A program made the position numbers and the translations under genes. Of a DNA stretch of 64,000 nucleotides, positions 49,148-58,346 are shown piece by piece. Source of the DNA: Dechloromonas sp. (GTDB taxonomy: Bacteria > Pseudomonadota > Gammaproteobacteria > Burkholderiales > Rhodocyclaceae); the NCBI GenBank assembly GCA_011391255.1, contig JAABQV010000009.1, forward strand, positions 1-64,000, in the 5' to 3' direction. Every line of letters begins with the position of its first letter. The first letter of the stretch is position 1. Below the pieces are notes generated by a model that ran no database searches, was not told the origin of the DNA, and saw nothing but the letters and a program-made list of their open reading frames with translations.

Positions 49148-49947
49148 CAGGAGATCCAGTCAGGTTTGGGGCGGCAGCCGGCAGATTGCGTTAAAACCTC
49201 ATAACCGGTTTCAGTGACGAGGACGGTGTGTTCCCATTGCGCAGAAAGGCTGTGATCTTTGGTAACAATCGTCCAGCCGTCAGCCAGTTCGCGTATCGGT
49301 GCCTTGCCGGCGTTGATCATCGGCTCAATCGTAAAAATCATACCCGGCTCCATTTTTGGTCCGGTACCAGCTTTGCCGTAATGAGTAACCTGGGGTTCCT
49401 CGTGGAATTTGGCGCCAATGCCGTGCCCGCAAAACTCGCGAACTACCGAGTAGCCGTTTTTCTCTGCGTACTTTTGAATAATCGCGCCGATGTCGCCGAA
49501 GTGTGCACCGGGGCGCACGACTGAAATCCCTAGCCACAGGCAATCAAAAGTAATCTCACTTAGGCGTTTAGCCTGAATGGACGGCTCGCCAATCATGAAC
49601 ATGCGACTACTGTCGCCGTGGTAACCATCCTTGATCGGGGTGACGTCGACATTAATGATGTCGCCGCCCTTGAGGATGCGATCTCCAGGAATGCCATGAC
49701 AAACCTGATGGTTAACCGAGGTGCAAATGGCTTTTGGATAGGGCTTGTAGCCCGATGGCGCGTAGTTGAGCGGAGCCGATATGCCTTGTTGCACATTGAC
49801 GGTGTACTCGTTGCAAAGACGGTCAATTTCGCCGGTTGTAACGCCGGCTTTTACGAAGGGTTCGATGTAGTCAAGCAATTCGGAGGCGAGGCGGCCGGCG
49901 ACGCGCATTTTTTCGATTTCGGCTGGCGTCTTGATTGGAATGCCCAT
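49147..49947 (-). CDS. map: Methionine aminopeptidase, type I
   Basis: Removes the initiator methionine from new proteins. The 266-residue protein from ATG 49947 ([21 protein letters not shown]) has the five metal ligands in [18 protein letters not shown] (two Asp), [13 protein letters not shown] (His), TIEPMIN (Glu) and [10 protein letters not shown] (Glu). CAGGAT precedes the start as a ribosome binding site; the frame is open to 50046 but that part is not family-like. It is divergent from rfbD and usually neighbours rpsB, as here with one gene between. Confidence 0.97.
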   Translation of the reverse strand: MGIPIKTPAEIEKMRVAGRLASELLDYIEPFVKAGVTTGEIDRLCNEYTVNVQQGISAPLNYAPSGYKPYPKAICTSVNHQVCHGIPGDRILKGGDIINVDVTPIKDGYHGDSSRMFMIGEPSIQAKRLSEITFDCLWLGISVVRPGAHFGDIGAIIQKYAEKNGYSVVREFCGHGIGAKFHEEPQVTHYGKAGTGPKMEPGMIFTIEPMINAGKAPIRELADGWTIVTKDHSLSAQWEHTVLVTETGYEVLTQSAGCRPKPDWIS

Positions 49948-50075
49948 GAAAATCCTGATAGTGGGTAAATTGAATGGACTGATTTTAGCTGAATTCCCGA
50001 CTTCCACTGCTTCCGTCAAAACAACGGATGATGCCTTGGATGGCATAATCCAGCACTTTTAACGGGGATATTTCG

Positions 50076-50987
50076 ATGACCATACTGCTGCTGGGAAAAA
50101 ACGGGCAGGTCGGTTGGCAACTGCAGCGTTCGCTGGCACCGCACGGAAATCTTGTCGCTTGCGGCCGTGATACGTGCGACCTTGGCGACTTTGATCAGCT
50201 GCGCTCCGTGGTCAGGCAGGTTAAACCTGCGGTTATCGTCAATGCCTCGGCTTACACCGCTGTCGACCGGGCTGAAAGCGAGCCGGAACTGGCCATGCGG
50301 ATCAACGGCGAGGCACCCGGGCTGCTGGCAGAGGAGGCTGCGCGGCTTAATGCATTACTGATCCACTATTCAACCGATTACGTTTTTGATGGAAGCAAAG
50401 CGTTGCCGTATCTGGAAAGTGATCTTCCCAATCCGCAAAGTATTTACGGTCAGAGCAAACTGGCCGGCGAAGTAGCGATTGCTGCGGTCAACTGCCGTTC
50501 CGTGGTCTTTCGTACGAGTTGGGTATTCGGCGCGCGAGGCGGAAACTTTGTCAAAACCATCCTGCGTCTGGCAGCCGATAAGGAGTCGCTGAATGTCGTT
50601 GATGACCAGATTGGCAGCCCGACACCGGCCGCGCTGATTGCAACCGTAACCGGCCTGGCATTAGGGGCCTTGCAACAGGGACAAAAGATGAGTCCTGTCG
50701 AGCACCGGATATACCATTTGGCTGCTGCAAATCCGCTCAGCTGGCATGGCTTCGCCCGAAGTATTCTGACGATGGCATCGGCGACTCCTGGATTCGATCT
50801 GCGCATGATGGCTGGCGATATCCATGGCATTCCGACTAGCGGCTATCCGACGCCGGCAAAGCGCCCACTTAACTCCCGGCTCGATTGCGGCAAGCTGGAG
50901 TCAGATTTCGGCTTGCAGATGCCTGACTGGCAACCTTATCTTGGGCGTATGTTGCAACTACTTTCACTCAAGCAAAATGCGTATTGA
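50076..50987 (+). CDS. rfbD: dTDP-4-dehydrorhamnose reductase
   Basis: NADPH-dependent reductase that completes dTDP-L-rhamnose synthesis for lipopolysaccharide or capsule. It is a 303-residue short-chain dehydrogenase with the nucleotide site LLLGKNGQVGWQL, SAYTAVDRAESE, HYSTDYVFDG and the catalytic YGQSK. The other rhamnose genes (rfbA, rfbB, rfbC) are not beside it. It lies alone between map and rpsB, with its own short upstream gap. Confidence 0.93.
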   Translation: MTILLLGKNGQVGWQLQRSLAPHGNLVACGRDTCDLGDFDQLRSVVRQVKPAVIVNASAYTAVDRAESEPELAMRINGEAPGLLAEEAARLNALLIHYSTDYVFDGSKALPYLESDLPNPQSIYGQSKLAGEVAIAAVNCRSVVFRTSWVFGARGGNFVKTILRLAADKESLNVVDDQIGSPTPAALIATVTGLALGALQQGQKMSPVEHRIYHLAAANPLSWHGFARSILTMASATPGFDLRMMAGDIHGIPTSGYPTPAKRPLNSRLDCGKLESDFGLQMPDWQPYLGRMLQLLSLKQNAY

Positions 50988-50989
50988 GC

Positions 50990-51018
50990 TTGGGTTGTAG
51001 ACTGGCTTTTGCTATAAT
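50990..51018 (+). promoter_or_regulatory. Sigma-70 promoter of the rpsB operon
   Basis: TTGGGT (50990-50995) and TATAAT (51013-51018) are 17 bases apart, and the -10 is extended (TGCTATAAT). This is the strongest sigma-70-type promoter seen in the window. Transcription would begin near 51025, leaving a leader of about 150 bases. Confidence 0.8.
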
Positions 51019-51054
51019 CGAAAAGTTTTTCCAAGCCTGAAAGCTTGATTAAAC

Positions 51055-51169
51055 GGTTGTGAGCCAAGTGCGCACAACCAAAATCCACACATCCGCCGAT
51101 TAAGGGTGTTCGCCAGAATCTAATAATGGCGGGCGTTTCAGGCGGATGGAGGTTCAACCCTTAAAGGAG
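51055..51169 (+). ncRNA. rpsB leader RNA with potential pseudoknot (autoregulatory candidate)
   Basis: The leader holds a hairpin GGTTGTG/CACAACC (51055-51061 with 51073-51079) and then two long-range pairs that interleave. CATCCGCC (51090-51097) can pair with GGCGGATG (51141-51148), and TTAAGGGT (51100-51107) with ACCCTTAA (51157-51164). A small hairpin CGCCA/TGGCG (51111-51115 with 51127-51131) fits between. The last arm abuts the AAAGGAG ribosome binding site (51163-51169). Ribosomal protein S2 is known to repress its own operon through a structured leader in gammaproteobacteria; a similar control here is inference. Confidence 0.6.
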
Positions 51170-51176
51170 TTTTAGT

Positions 51177-51926
51177 ATGGCTATTACTATGCGCGAAATG
51201 CTGGAGGCGGGTGTTCACTTCGGTCACCAAACCCGTTTCTGGTCCCCGAAAATGGCACCATATATCTTCGGTGCCCGTAACAAAATTCACATCGTCAATC
51301 TCGAAAAGACGCTTACCAAGTACAACGAAGCCTCGGCTTTCGTTAAGAAGCTGTCTGCCAATCGCGGCAACGTGCTTTTCGTTGGCACCAAGCGCCAGGC
51401 TCGTGAAATCATTGCTGAAGAAGCGCAACGCGCTGGCGTGCCTTATGTTGACCAGCGTTGGTTGGGTGGCATGTTGACTAACTTCAAGACGGTAAAGACC
51501 TCAATCAAGCGTCTGAAAGACATGGAAGTTGCTGTCGAAGCCGGCGATCTTGAGCGTATGCCGAAGAAGGAAGCCTTGACCTTCCGCCGCGAAATGGAAA
51601 AGCTGCAAAAATCCATCGGTGGCATCAAGGAAATGAATGGCCTGCCGGATGCGATCTTCGTGATTGACGTTGGCTACCACAAAATTGGTATCACCGAAGC
51701 TGGCAAGCTCGGCATTCCGGTGATCGGCGTCGTCGATACCAATCACTCACCTGAAGGTGTGGCTTATGTCATTCCGGGTAACGATGACTCTTCGCGTGCG
51801 ATTCGTCTTTACGCTCGCGGCATAGCTGATTCCATCCTCGAAGGTCGTAGCCAAGTACTTCAAGAAATTGTTGCTGCTGCAAATGGCGATGATGAATTCG
51901 TTGAAGTCGTAGAAGCGGCTGAGTAA
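51177..51926 (+). CDS. rpsB: 30S ribosomal protein S2
   Basis: Small-subunit protein needed for S1 binding and translation initiation. The 249-residue sequence begins [26 protein letters not shown] and contains [42 protein letters not shown] and [12 protein letters not shown]. An AAAGGAG site precedes the ATG. It heads the rpsB-tsf-pyrH-frr operon, and a partial terminator separates it from tsf. Confidence 0.99.
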   Translation: MAITMREMLEAGVHFGHQTRFWSPKMAPYIFGARNKIHIVNLEKTLTKYNEASAFVKKLSANRGNVLFVGTKRQAREIIAEEAQRAGVPYVDQRWLGGMLTNFKTVKTSIKRLKDMEVAVEAGDLERMPKKEALTFRREMEKLQKSIGGIKEMNGLPDAIFVIDVGYHKIGITEAGKLGIPVIGVVDTNHSPEGVAYVIPGNDDSSRAIRLYARGIADSILEGRSQVLQEIVAAANGDDEFVEVVEAAE

Positions 51927-51947
51927 GCTGGTTTCAGGTTGAAAAAA

Positions 51948-51974
51948 GGCGGGGCGCAAGACCCCGTCTGTTTT
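51948..51974 (+). terminator. Attenuating hairpin between rpsB and tsf
   Basis: GGCGGGG (51948-51954) and CCCCGTC (51962-51968) pair, with one G-T pair, around a seven-base loop, and TGTTTT follows. It lies 21 bases after rpsB. A partial terminator in this gap is known in other proteobacteria and would set the S2 to EF-Ts ratio. Confidence 0.7.
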
Positions 51975-51993
51975 AAAGCTCAGGAGAAAAAAT

Positions 51994-52893
51994 ATGGCGG
52001 CAATTACCGCAGGCATGGTGGCAGAACTGCGCGGCAAGACCGACGCGCCGATGATGGAATGTAAAAAAGCATTGACCGAAGCCGATGGCGACATGGTCAA
52101 GGCTGAAGAAATTCTTCGCGTCAAACTCGGCAACAAGGCAAGCAAGGCCGCTTCCCGGATTGCTGCTGAAGGCATCGTTGCAGTCAGTATTTCCGCTGAT
52201 GGCAAACTTGGCTCGATCGTCGAAGTGAATAGCGAAACCGATTTCGTCGCCAAGAATGACGAATTTATCGCGCTGGCTAATGGCTCCGCCAAACTGGTTG
52301 CTGAAAACAACCCGGCTGATGTCGCTGCGCTGTCGGCACTGCCAATGGGCGAGGGCACGGTTGAGTCGACCCGCTCCGCACTGGTTGGCAAGATTGGCGA
52401 AAACATGTCGATCCGTCGTTTTGCCCGTTTCGAAGCCAAAGGCACGCTGGTTTCTTACATTCACGGCGGCGCCAAGGTCGGTGTTGTGATTGATGTGGTC
52501 GGTGGTGATGAGCAACTGGGCAAGGATCTGGCTATGCACATTGCTGCCTCCAAGCCGAAATCAGTCGATTCTTCAGGTGTTTCCGCTGAACTGCTTGATA
52601 CCGAGCGTCGTATTGCCATCGAAAAAGCTCGCGAAGCTGGCAAGCCGGAAGCCATGCTGGAAAAGATTGCTGAAGGTACGGTTCAGAAGTATCTGAAAGA
52701 CGTAACGCTGCTTGGCCAAGTCTTTGTCAAGGCTGCCGATGGCAAGCAAACCATTGAACAACTGCTGAAATCCAAAAATGCCTCGGTCGCTGGGTTCGCA
52801 CTGTTTGTGGTAGGCGAGGGCATTGAAAAGAAGGTTGACGACTTTGCTGCTGAAGTTGCTGCCCAAGCTGCTGCCGCTGCTGCCAAGAAGTAA
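51994..52893 (+). CDS. tsf: Elongation factor Ts
   Basis: Nucleotide exchange factor for EF-Tu. The 299-residue protein has the N-terminal UBA-like domain ([31 protein letters not shown]) and the core [27 protein letters not shown] and MHIAASKP, with the usual C-terminal module. An AGGAG site precedes the ATG. It sits between rpsB and pyrH as in most proteobacteria. Confidence 0.99.
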   Translation: MAAITAGMVAELRGKTDAPMMECKKALTEADGDMVKAEEILRVKLGNKASKAASRIAAEGIVAVSISADGKLGSIVEVNSETDFVAKNDEFIALANGSAKLVAENNPADVAALSALPMGEGTVESTRSALVGKIGENMSIRRFARFEAKGTLVSYIHGGAKVGVVIDVVGGDEQLGKDLAMHIAASKPKSVDSSGVSAELLDTERRIAIEKAREAGKPEAMLEKIAEGTVQKYLKDVTLLGQVFVKAADGKQTIEQLLKSKNASVAGFALFVVGEGIEKKVDDFAAEVAAQAAAAAAKK

Positions 52894-52910
52894 TCAGTAG
52901 GAGTAACGCG

Positions 52911-53627
52911 ATGACCGCACCCAAATACAAGCGAATTCTCCTGAAACTCTCCGGCGAGGCCCTGATGGGTAACGACGCCTACGGCATCAACCCGCAAACG
53001 ATTGCGGCAATTGTCGGAGAGATCAAGGCGGTCGCTGACATGGGTGTGGAAATCGGCGTGGTTATCGGCGGTGGCAATATCTTTCGCGGCATGGCCGGTA
53101 CGGCTACCGGGATGGATCGAGCGACCGCTGACTACATGGGCATGATGGCGACGGTGATGAATGCTATGGCACTCTCGGACGCTATGCGCCAAGGTGGTCT
53201 CAATGCCCGCGTGCAGTCTGCGCTGAATATTGAACAGGTAGTCGAGCCCTACATTCGCGGCAAGGCAATCCGCTACCTGGAAGAAGGGAAGGTGGTTATT
53301 TTCGGCGCTGGCACGGGCAATCCCTTCTTTACAACCGACACCGCAGCAGCATTGCGCGGCTCGGAAATCGGTGCTGAAATTGTACTGAAGGCGACCAAGG
53401 TGGACGGCATTTATACGGCTGATCCGAAAAAAGACCCCTCTGCAACACGCTATGATCAGATCAGTTTCAACGAAGCGATCTCAAAAAATCTGGCAGTGAT
53501 GGATGCGACAGCCTTCGCGCTGTGTCGCGATCAAAAATTACCGATCAATGTGTTTTCCATCTTCAAGGCCGGCGCTCTGAAGCGCATAGTGCTTGGAGAA
53601 AGCGAAGGCACGCTGGTTTATTATTGA
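52911..53627 (+). CDS. pyrH: Uridylate kinase
   Basis: Phosphorylates UMP to UDP; belongs to the amino-acid-kinase fold, unlike other NMP kinases. The 238-residue protein shows [52 protein letters not shown] and the ending [25 protein letters not shown]. It is 17 bases after tsf and 11 bases before frr. Confidence 0.98.
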   Translation: MTAPKYKRILLKLSGEALMGNDAYGINPQTIAAIVGEIKAVADMGVEIGVVIGGGNIFRGMAGTATGMDRATADYMGMMATVMNAMALSDAMRQGGLNARVQSALNIEQVVEPYIRGKAIRYLEEGKVVIFGAGTGNPFFTTDTAAALRGSEIGAEIVLKATKVDGIYTADPKKDPSATRYDQISFNEAISKNLAVMDATAFALCRDQKLPINVFSIFKAGALKRIVLGESEGTLVYY

Positions 53628-53638
53628 AGGACGATGGG

Positions 53639-54196
53639 ATGATTGCCGAACTCAAAAAGACCCTCGAAGGAAAAATGCAAAAGTCGCTTGAAGTGCTCAA
53701 GCTTGACCTGCAAAAAGTGCGCACCGGCCGCGCACACGTTGGTTTGCTCGATCACGTGCAAGTTGATTATTACGGTTCCTTGGTGCCGGTCAATCAGGTA
53801 GCCAACATTACTCTGGTCGATGCCCGAACCATTGGTGTGCAGCCTTGGGAAAAGCCCATGTTGCAAAAGGTTGAAAAAGCGATTCGTGACTCCGATCTGG
53901 GTTTGAATCCTTCATCACAAGGTGACTTGATTCGCGTGCCGATGCCGGCTTTGACAGAAGAGCGTCGGCGTGACTTGATCAAAGTGGTAAAGAACGAAGG
54001 TGAAGATACCAAAATTGCCTTGCGCAATTTGCGTCGCGATGCCAACGCCCATCTCAAGGATGCTTTGAAAAAGCATGAAATCCCCGAGGATGACGAGCGC
54101 AAGGCGCAGGATGAGGTCCAGAAATTCACTGATAAATACGTTGCTGAAGTTGACAAAATGCTCGCCTATAAAGAGGCCGAGCTGATGCAGGTGTAG
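53639..54196 (+). CDS. frr: Ribosome recycling factor
   Basis: Splits post-termination ribosomes together with EF-G. The 185-residue protein starts at ATG 53639 ([21 protein letters not shown]) after GAAGGA. It contains [49 protein letters not shown] and the C-terminal [19 protein letters not shown]. The frame is open into pyrH, but those codons are not family-like. Confidence 0.98.
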   Translation: MIAELKKTLEGKMQKSLEVLKLDLQKVRTGRAHVGLLDHVQVDYYGSLVPVNQVANITLVDARTIGVQPWEKPMLQKVEKAIRDSDLGLNPSSQGDLIRVPMPALTEERRRDLIKVVKNEGEDTKIALRNLRRDANAHLKDALKKHEIPEDDERKAQDEVQKFTDKYVAEVDKMLAYKEAELMQV

Positions 54197-54207
54197 CTAA
54201 GCCCTTA

Positions 54208-54969
54208 ATGGCTTTTTTCTCCAGTTCAACGCGCCAAATTCCGCAGGCTGCGGCCGTGCCTGAGCACGTTGCCGTGATTATGGACGGCAACGGCCGCTGG
54301 GCAAAAAAGCGCTTTCTACCGCGCTTTGCTGGACATGCCAAGGGTGTCGAACTGGTTCGGGAAATGGTTCGCGCCTGCCTTGAACGAAATATTCGCTATC
54401 TGACCTTGTTCGCTTTTAGCTCTGAAAACTGGCGTCGACCGCAAGAAGAGGTGACATTGCTGATGCAATTGTTTGTCAAGGCGCTTGAGCAGGAAGTGGA
54501 AAAGCTAGATCGCAATGGCATTCGCCTGCGGGTGATTGGCGACCTTTCGCGCTTCGATCAATCCCTGCAAGGCCTGATACGTGATGCCGAGCAAAAAACA
54601 GCGGGCAATACCAAACTTGATCTGACCATTGCCGCTAACTACGGCGGGCGCTGGGACATCATTCAAGGCGTAAACCGGATGATCGCCGCTTGCCCTGAAA
54701 AACAGGATGACTGGAGTGAGGCTGATCTTGAGCCTTTCCTTTCAATGGCTTTTGCACCGGAGCCGGACTTGTTCATTCGCACTGGCGGCGAGGAGCGGAT
54801 CAGTAATTTCCTCCTCTGGCAACTGGCTTATACCGAACTGTATTTTACCGAAACGCTCTGGCCGGCTTTTGATACGGCAGAGTTCGACAAGGCAATTCTT
54901 TCCTATCAGCATCGCGAACGACGCTTTGGCAGAACTAGCGAACAGTTGCCCGGTGCAAGCGATGCTTAG
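54208..54969 (+). CDS. uppS: Undecaprenyl pyrophosphate synthase
   Basis: cis-Prenyltransferase that makes the C55 lipid carrier for peptidoglycan and O-antigen. The 253-residue protein has the catalytic aspartate in [12 protein letters not shown], then [27 protein letters not shown], the arginine-rich [21 protein letters not shown] and TLWPAF. It ends overlapping cdsA by eight bases. Confidence 0.97.
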   Translation: MAFFSSSTRQIPQAAAVPEHVAVIMDGNGRWAKKRFLPRFAGHAKGVELVREMVRACLERNIRYLTLFAFSSENWRRPQEEVTLLMQLFVKALEQEVEKLDRNGIRLRVIGDLSRFDQSLQGLIRDAEQKTAGNTKLDLTIAANYGGRWDIIQGVNRMIAACPEKQDDWSEADLEPFLSMAFAPEPDLFIRTGGEERISNFLLWQLAYTELYFTETLWPAFDTAEFDKAILSYQHRERRFGRTSEQLPGASDA

Positions 54970-55798
54970 AACGCGCGTCATTACTGCGCTGGTTTTGCTT
55001 GGACTGTTATTGCCCAGCTTGTTTTATTTGTCACAAGCGCATTGGGCGCTGTTGATGGCGGCTGTGGTTGGTATCGGTGCCTGGGAATGGGGTGCCTTGC
55101 TACGTTGGAGCGAGATTCAGAGGCGTCTGCTTGGCCTGTTGTTTGCGCTGACCTGTTCTGGCATTTCGCTACTGGCGCCGGATGCTATCGGGGCAAACGC
55201 CGGGGGGAATTTCGCCAGCCCTTGGGTGATTGCGGTCTACGCGGTTTCCGCTGTTTTTTGGTGTTTCCTGATTCCCCTCTGGCTGCGGGCACGTTGGGCA
55301 CTGGGTTCCGGCACAGCAGGGTTGATCACCGGGGTGATTGTTCTTTTTCCAACCTGGCTGGCGCTGGTTCAATTGCGGATCGCCGGACCAGGCATTCTTC
55401 TGGCTCTTTTCTCGGTAGTCTGGATGGCGGACGTCGCCGCCTATTTTTCCGGGAAAAAATTCGGCAAGCACAAGCTGGCTCCCAGTATCAGCCCTGGCAA
55501 AACCTGGGAGGGTGCGATTGGTGCGGGCATCGGCGTCATTATCTACGGGCTGAGTGTGCGTTTTGCAACCGGCTATGCACCGCTGGGACTTCCGCTTTGG
55601 GTTCTCGCGCTGATCGCGATTACGGCAATCAGCATCATTGGCGATCTTTACGAGTCCATGCTCAAACGCCAAGCAGGGATCAAGGACAGCAGCAATATTT
55701 TGCCCGGTCATGGTGGCATTCTTGACCGTATCGACAGCCTGACCTCGACGATGCCGATCATTGCCTTGCTATGGTTAGCCACCATTGGCGCCAAATAG
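54962..55798 (+). CDS. cdsA: Phosphatidate cytidylyltransferase
   Basis: Makes CDP-diacylglycerol, the branch point of phospholipid synthesis. It is a 278-residue inner-membrane protein with about seven or eight hydrophobic segments and the C-terminal signature [12 protein letters not shown], then [36 protein letters not shown] start it at ATG 54962 ([16 protein letters not shown]), inside the last codons of uppS; the frame is open further upstream but would duplicate uppS sequence space. Confidence 0.96.
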   Translation: MLRTRVITALVLLGLLLPSLFYLSQAHWALLMAAVVGIGAWEWGALLRWSEIQRRLLGLLFALTCSGISLLAPDAIGANAGGNFASPWVIAVYAVSAVFWCFLIPLWLRARWALGSGTAGLITGVIVLFPTWLALVQLRIAGPGILLALFSVVWMADVAAYFSGKKFGKHKLAPSISPGKTWEGAIGAGIGVIIYGLSVRFATGYAPLGLPLWVLALIAITAISIIGDLYESMLKRQAGIKDSSNILPGHGGILDRIDSLTSTMPIIALLWLATIGAK

Positions 55799-56982
55799 TG
55801 CAACGCATAACTGTTCTTGGTTCAACCGGGTCGATTGGTATCAGTACCCTGGATGTCATGCGCAGACATCCGGATCGCTACGTCGCTTATGCACTTTGCG
55901 CCCATAGTCAGCTAGATAAATTATTTGAGCAATGTCGTGAATTCACGCCGCGCTTTGCTGTTGTTCGCGATGCTGTGTTGGCCGATCAACTTGCTGCACT
56001 CTGTCGCTCGGCGGGTTTAGCAACCGAAGTACTCTACGGCGTTGAGGCCTTGGTCGAGATGTCATCGGCGCCGGAAGTCGATGCCGTGATGGCCGCAATC
56101 GTCGGGGCCGCCGGTCTTGAGCCAACCCTGGCGGCGGCGCGTGCCGGCAAGAAGGTAATGCTGGCCAACAAGGAAGTCCTGGTCATGGCGGGCGAGCTTT
56201 TTATGCACGCTATCAAGGAATCCGGTGCACAGCTTCTACCAGTCGACAGCGAGCACAATGCGATTCTCCAGGCGCTGCCGACGGATTTCTCCCGGGGGCT
56301 CGAAGCCTGCGGCGTGCAGCGCATCCTGTTAACCGCGTCGGGTGGCCCGTTCCGCGAAAAGGCGCTGGCTGATTTGCATCAAGTAACGCCGGAGGAGGCC
56401 TGCGCACACCCAAACTGGGTGATGGGCCCGAAAATTTCGGTTGATTCAGCCAGCATGATGAACAAAGGCCTAGAAGTCATCGAAGCCCATTGGCTTTTTG
56501 CTGCAGCGCCCGAGAAAATTCAAGTGGTTATTCATCCGCAGAGTGTGATTCACTCGGCGGTGGCCTACAACGATGGTTCGGTGCTTGCGCAAATGGGTAA
56601 TCCCGACATGCGCACGCCGATTGCCTATGCGCTGGCTTACCCTGAACGGATTGCCTCGGGCGTCGAAGCGCTCGATTTATTTAAAATTGCCCGACTCGAT
56701 TTCTATCCGCCGGATTTCGAACGTTTCCCGTGCCTGGCACTTGCCTACGATGCCTTGCGTGAAGGTGGCACGGCGCCGGCGATCTTGAACGCCGCTAACG
56801 AGGTTGCCGTCGCTGCCTTTCTTGATCGAAAATTGGCCTTCATTAATATTTCCAGATTGATCGAAACCGTGCTGACGCAGCTGCCGGGAGGCCCGGAAGG
56901 AAGTCTCGGTGATGTTCTCGCCGCTGATGCCGAGGCCAGGCTGACGGCACATCAATTGATCAAAAAGCAGTTTTCTACGTGA
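55798..56982 (+). CDS. dxr: 1-deoxy-D-xylulose 5-phosphate reductoisomerase
   Basis: First committed enzyme of the MEP isoprenoid pathway, NADPH-dependent. The 394-residue protein from GTG 55798 ([21 protein letters not shown]) has the NADPH site and the metal and substrate sites ([52 protein letters not shown]). The GTG overlaps the cdsA stop by one base (TAGTG). It overlaps rseP by four bases. With uppS and cdsA it joins isoprenoid and lipid supply to envelope assembly. Confidence 0.97.
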   Translation: MQRITVLGSTGSIGISTLDVMRRHPDRYVAYALCAHSQLDKLFEQCREFTPRFAVVRDAVLADQLAALCRSAGLATEVLYGVEALVEMSSAPEVDAVMAAIVGAAGLEPTLAAARAGKKVMLANKEVLVMAGELFMHAIKESGAQLLPVDSEHNAILQALPTDFSRGLEACGVQRILLTASGGPFREKALADLHQVTPEEACAHPNWVMGPKISVDSASMMNKGLEVIEAHWLFAAAPEKIQVVIHPQSVIHSAVAYNDGSVLAQMGNPDMRTPIAYALAYPERIASGVEALDLFKIARLDFYPPDFERFPCLALAYDALREGGTAPAILNAANEVAVAAFLDRKLAFINISRLIETVLTQLPGGPEGSLGDVLAADAEARLTAHQLIKKQFST

Positions 56983-58346
56983 GTAATTTTCCCCTTTACC
57001 TGCTCGCATTTATCGTCGTTCTTGGCGTTCTTGTGGTGGTTCACGAGTTAGGCCATTACCTTGCCGCGCGCTATTGCAAGGTCAAGGTTCTGCGTTTTTC
57101 AGTCGGTTTTGGCCCGACTGTGTTTCAACGCAAATACGGCGTTGACCGTACCGAATGGGCAGTGGCGGCAATTCCGCTCGGCGGCTTCGTCAAAATGCTT
57201 GATGAAGGTGAAGGTGAAGTGGCTGAAGATGAGCGCCATCGCGCCTTCAACCGCCAAACGCTGGGTAAGCGCAGTTTTATCGTTGCCGCCGGCCCAGTAG
57301 CCAATTTTGCGCTCGCCATCCTTATCTACTGGGCCATTTTCATGAACGGGAGTGAAGAACTCCTGCCTGTTCTTGGTCCGCCGCCGGCCAGCACGCCGGC
57401 TGCCATGGCGGGTATTCAGAACGGTGATCAGGTGCGCGCAGTTGATGGTCAGACAGTTGCTACCTGGGACGATTTCCGCTGGTTGCTGTTGCAAAAAGCG
57501 ACAGATCAGGAGAGCGTTCAACTTGAAATTATTAATCAGCAACAAGAAATTGCCATCCTTCAGCTTCCGCTAACGGCTGCAGGAGAGCAGGGCTGGGAAG
57601 GGGATGCGCTCGGTCGTCTTGGTATCCAGTTTTTCCGTCCGAATATTCCGCCGGTGATCGGCAAAGTGTCACCTGGCGGCCCCGCCGAGCAAGCTGGCCT
57701 GCAGGTTGGTGATACGGTTCTTATAATCAACGGAGTTGAGGTAAGCACCTGGTTCGATTTTGTGCGCGAGGTTCGCGACTCGGATGGACAAACGCTCCGC
57801 CTTGAAATTAGTCGTCACGAGCAAACTGTCTTGATTGACGTGGTTCCCAACATGGTTTCCGAACGCGGTCGTCAGGTTGGTAAAGTTGGCGTTGCGGTGG
57901 CCGAAACGGCCGAAAGTCGTCGTGAATTGCGAAGCTTTGTCAGTTATGGATTTTTCGCGGCCGGCGCCAAGGCGATTGGCGAAACCTGGGATAAGTCAGT
58001 TTTTACGCTAACCATGATGGGCAAAATGCTAACCGGTGAGGTTTCCTGGAAAAATCTTTCGGGGCCGGTGACGATTGCGGATTACGCCGGGCAATCAGCG
58101 CGCCTCGGCCTTGATTACTATCTCAAATTCATGGCGCTGCTCAGTATTAGTCTTGGCGTGCTTAATCTACTGCCCATTCCGGTTCTGGATGGGGGGCATT
58201 TGTTGTATTATGCGATAGAGGCTGTAAGGCGACGTCCACTGTCGGAGCGGGCAATGGAATTGAGTCAGCGCTTCGGAATGGCCATCCTGTTCACCTTGAT
58301 GGCTTTCGCTTTTTTTAACGATATAAATCGCCTGGTTTCTGGCTAA
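56979..58346 (+). CDS. rseP: Site-2 protease RseP
   Basis: Intramembrane zinc protease that cuts RseA-type anti-sigma factors and signal-peptide remnants. The 455-residue protein has HELGH at residues 22-26 in the first membrane segment, two PDZ domains in the periplasmic region ([14 protein letters not shown] and [16 protein letters not shown]), and the second metal site [16 protein letters not shown] near the C-terminus. GTG 56979 overlaps dxr. bamA starts at the very next base after its stop. Confidence 0.96.
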   Translation: MSNFPLYLLAFIVVLGVLVVVHELGHYLAARYCKVKVLRFSVGFGPTVFQRKYGVDRTEWAVAAIPLGGFVKMLDEGEGEVAEDERHRAFNRQTLGKRSFIVAAGPVANFALAILIYWAIFMNGSEELLPVLGPPPASTPAAMAGIQNGDQVRAVDGQTVATWDDFRWLLLQKATDQESVQLEIINQQQEIAILQLPLTAAGEQGWEGDALGRLGIQFFRPNIPPVIGKVSPGGPAEQAGLQVGDTVLIINGVEVSTWFDFVREVRDSDGQTLRLEISRHEQTVLIDVVPNMVSERGRQVGKVGVAVAETAESRRELRSFVSYGFFAAGAKAIGETWDKSVFTLTMMGKMLTGEVSWKNLSGPVTIADYAGQSARLGLDYYLKFMALLSISLGVLNLLPIPVLDGGHLLYYAIEAVRRRPLSERAMELSQRFGMAILFTLMAFAFFNDINRLVSG

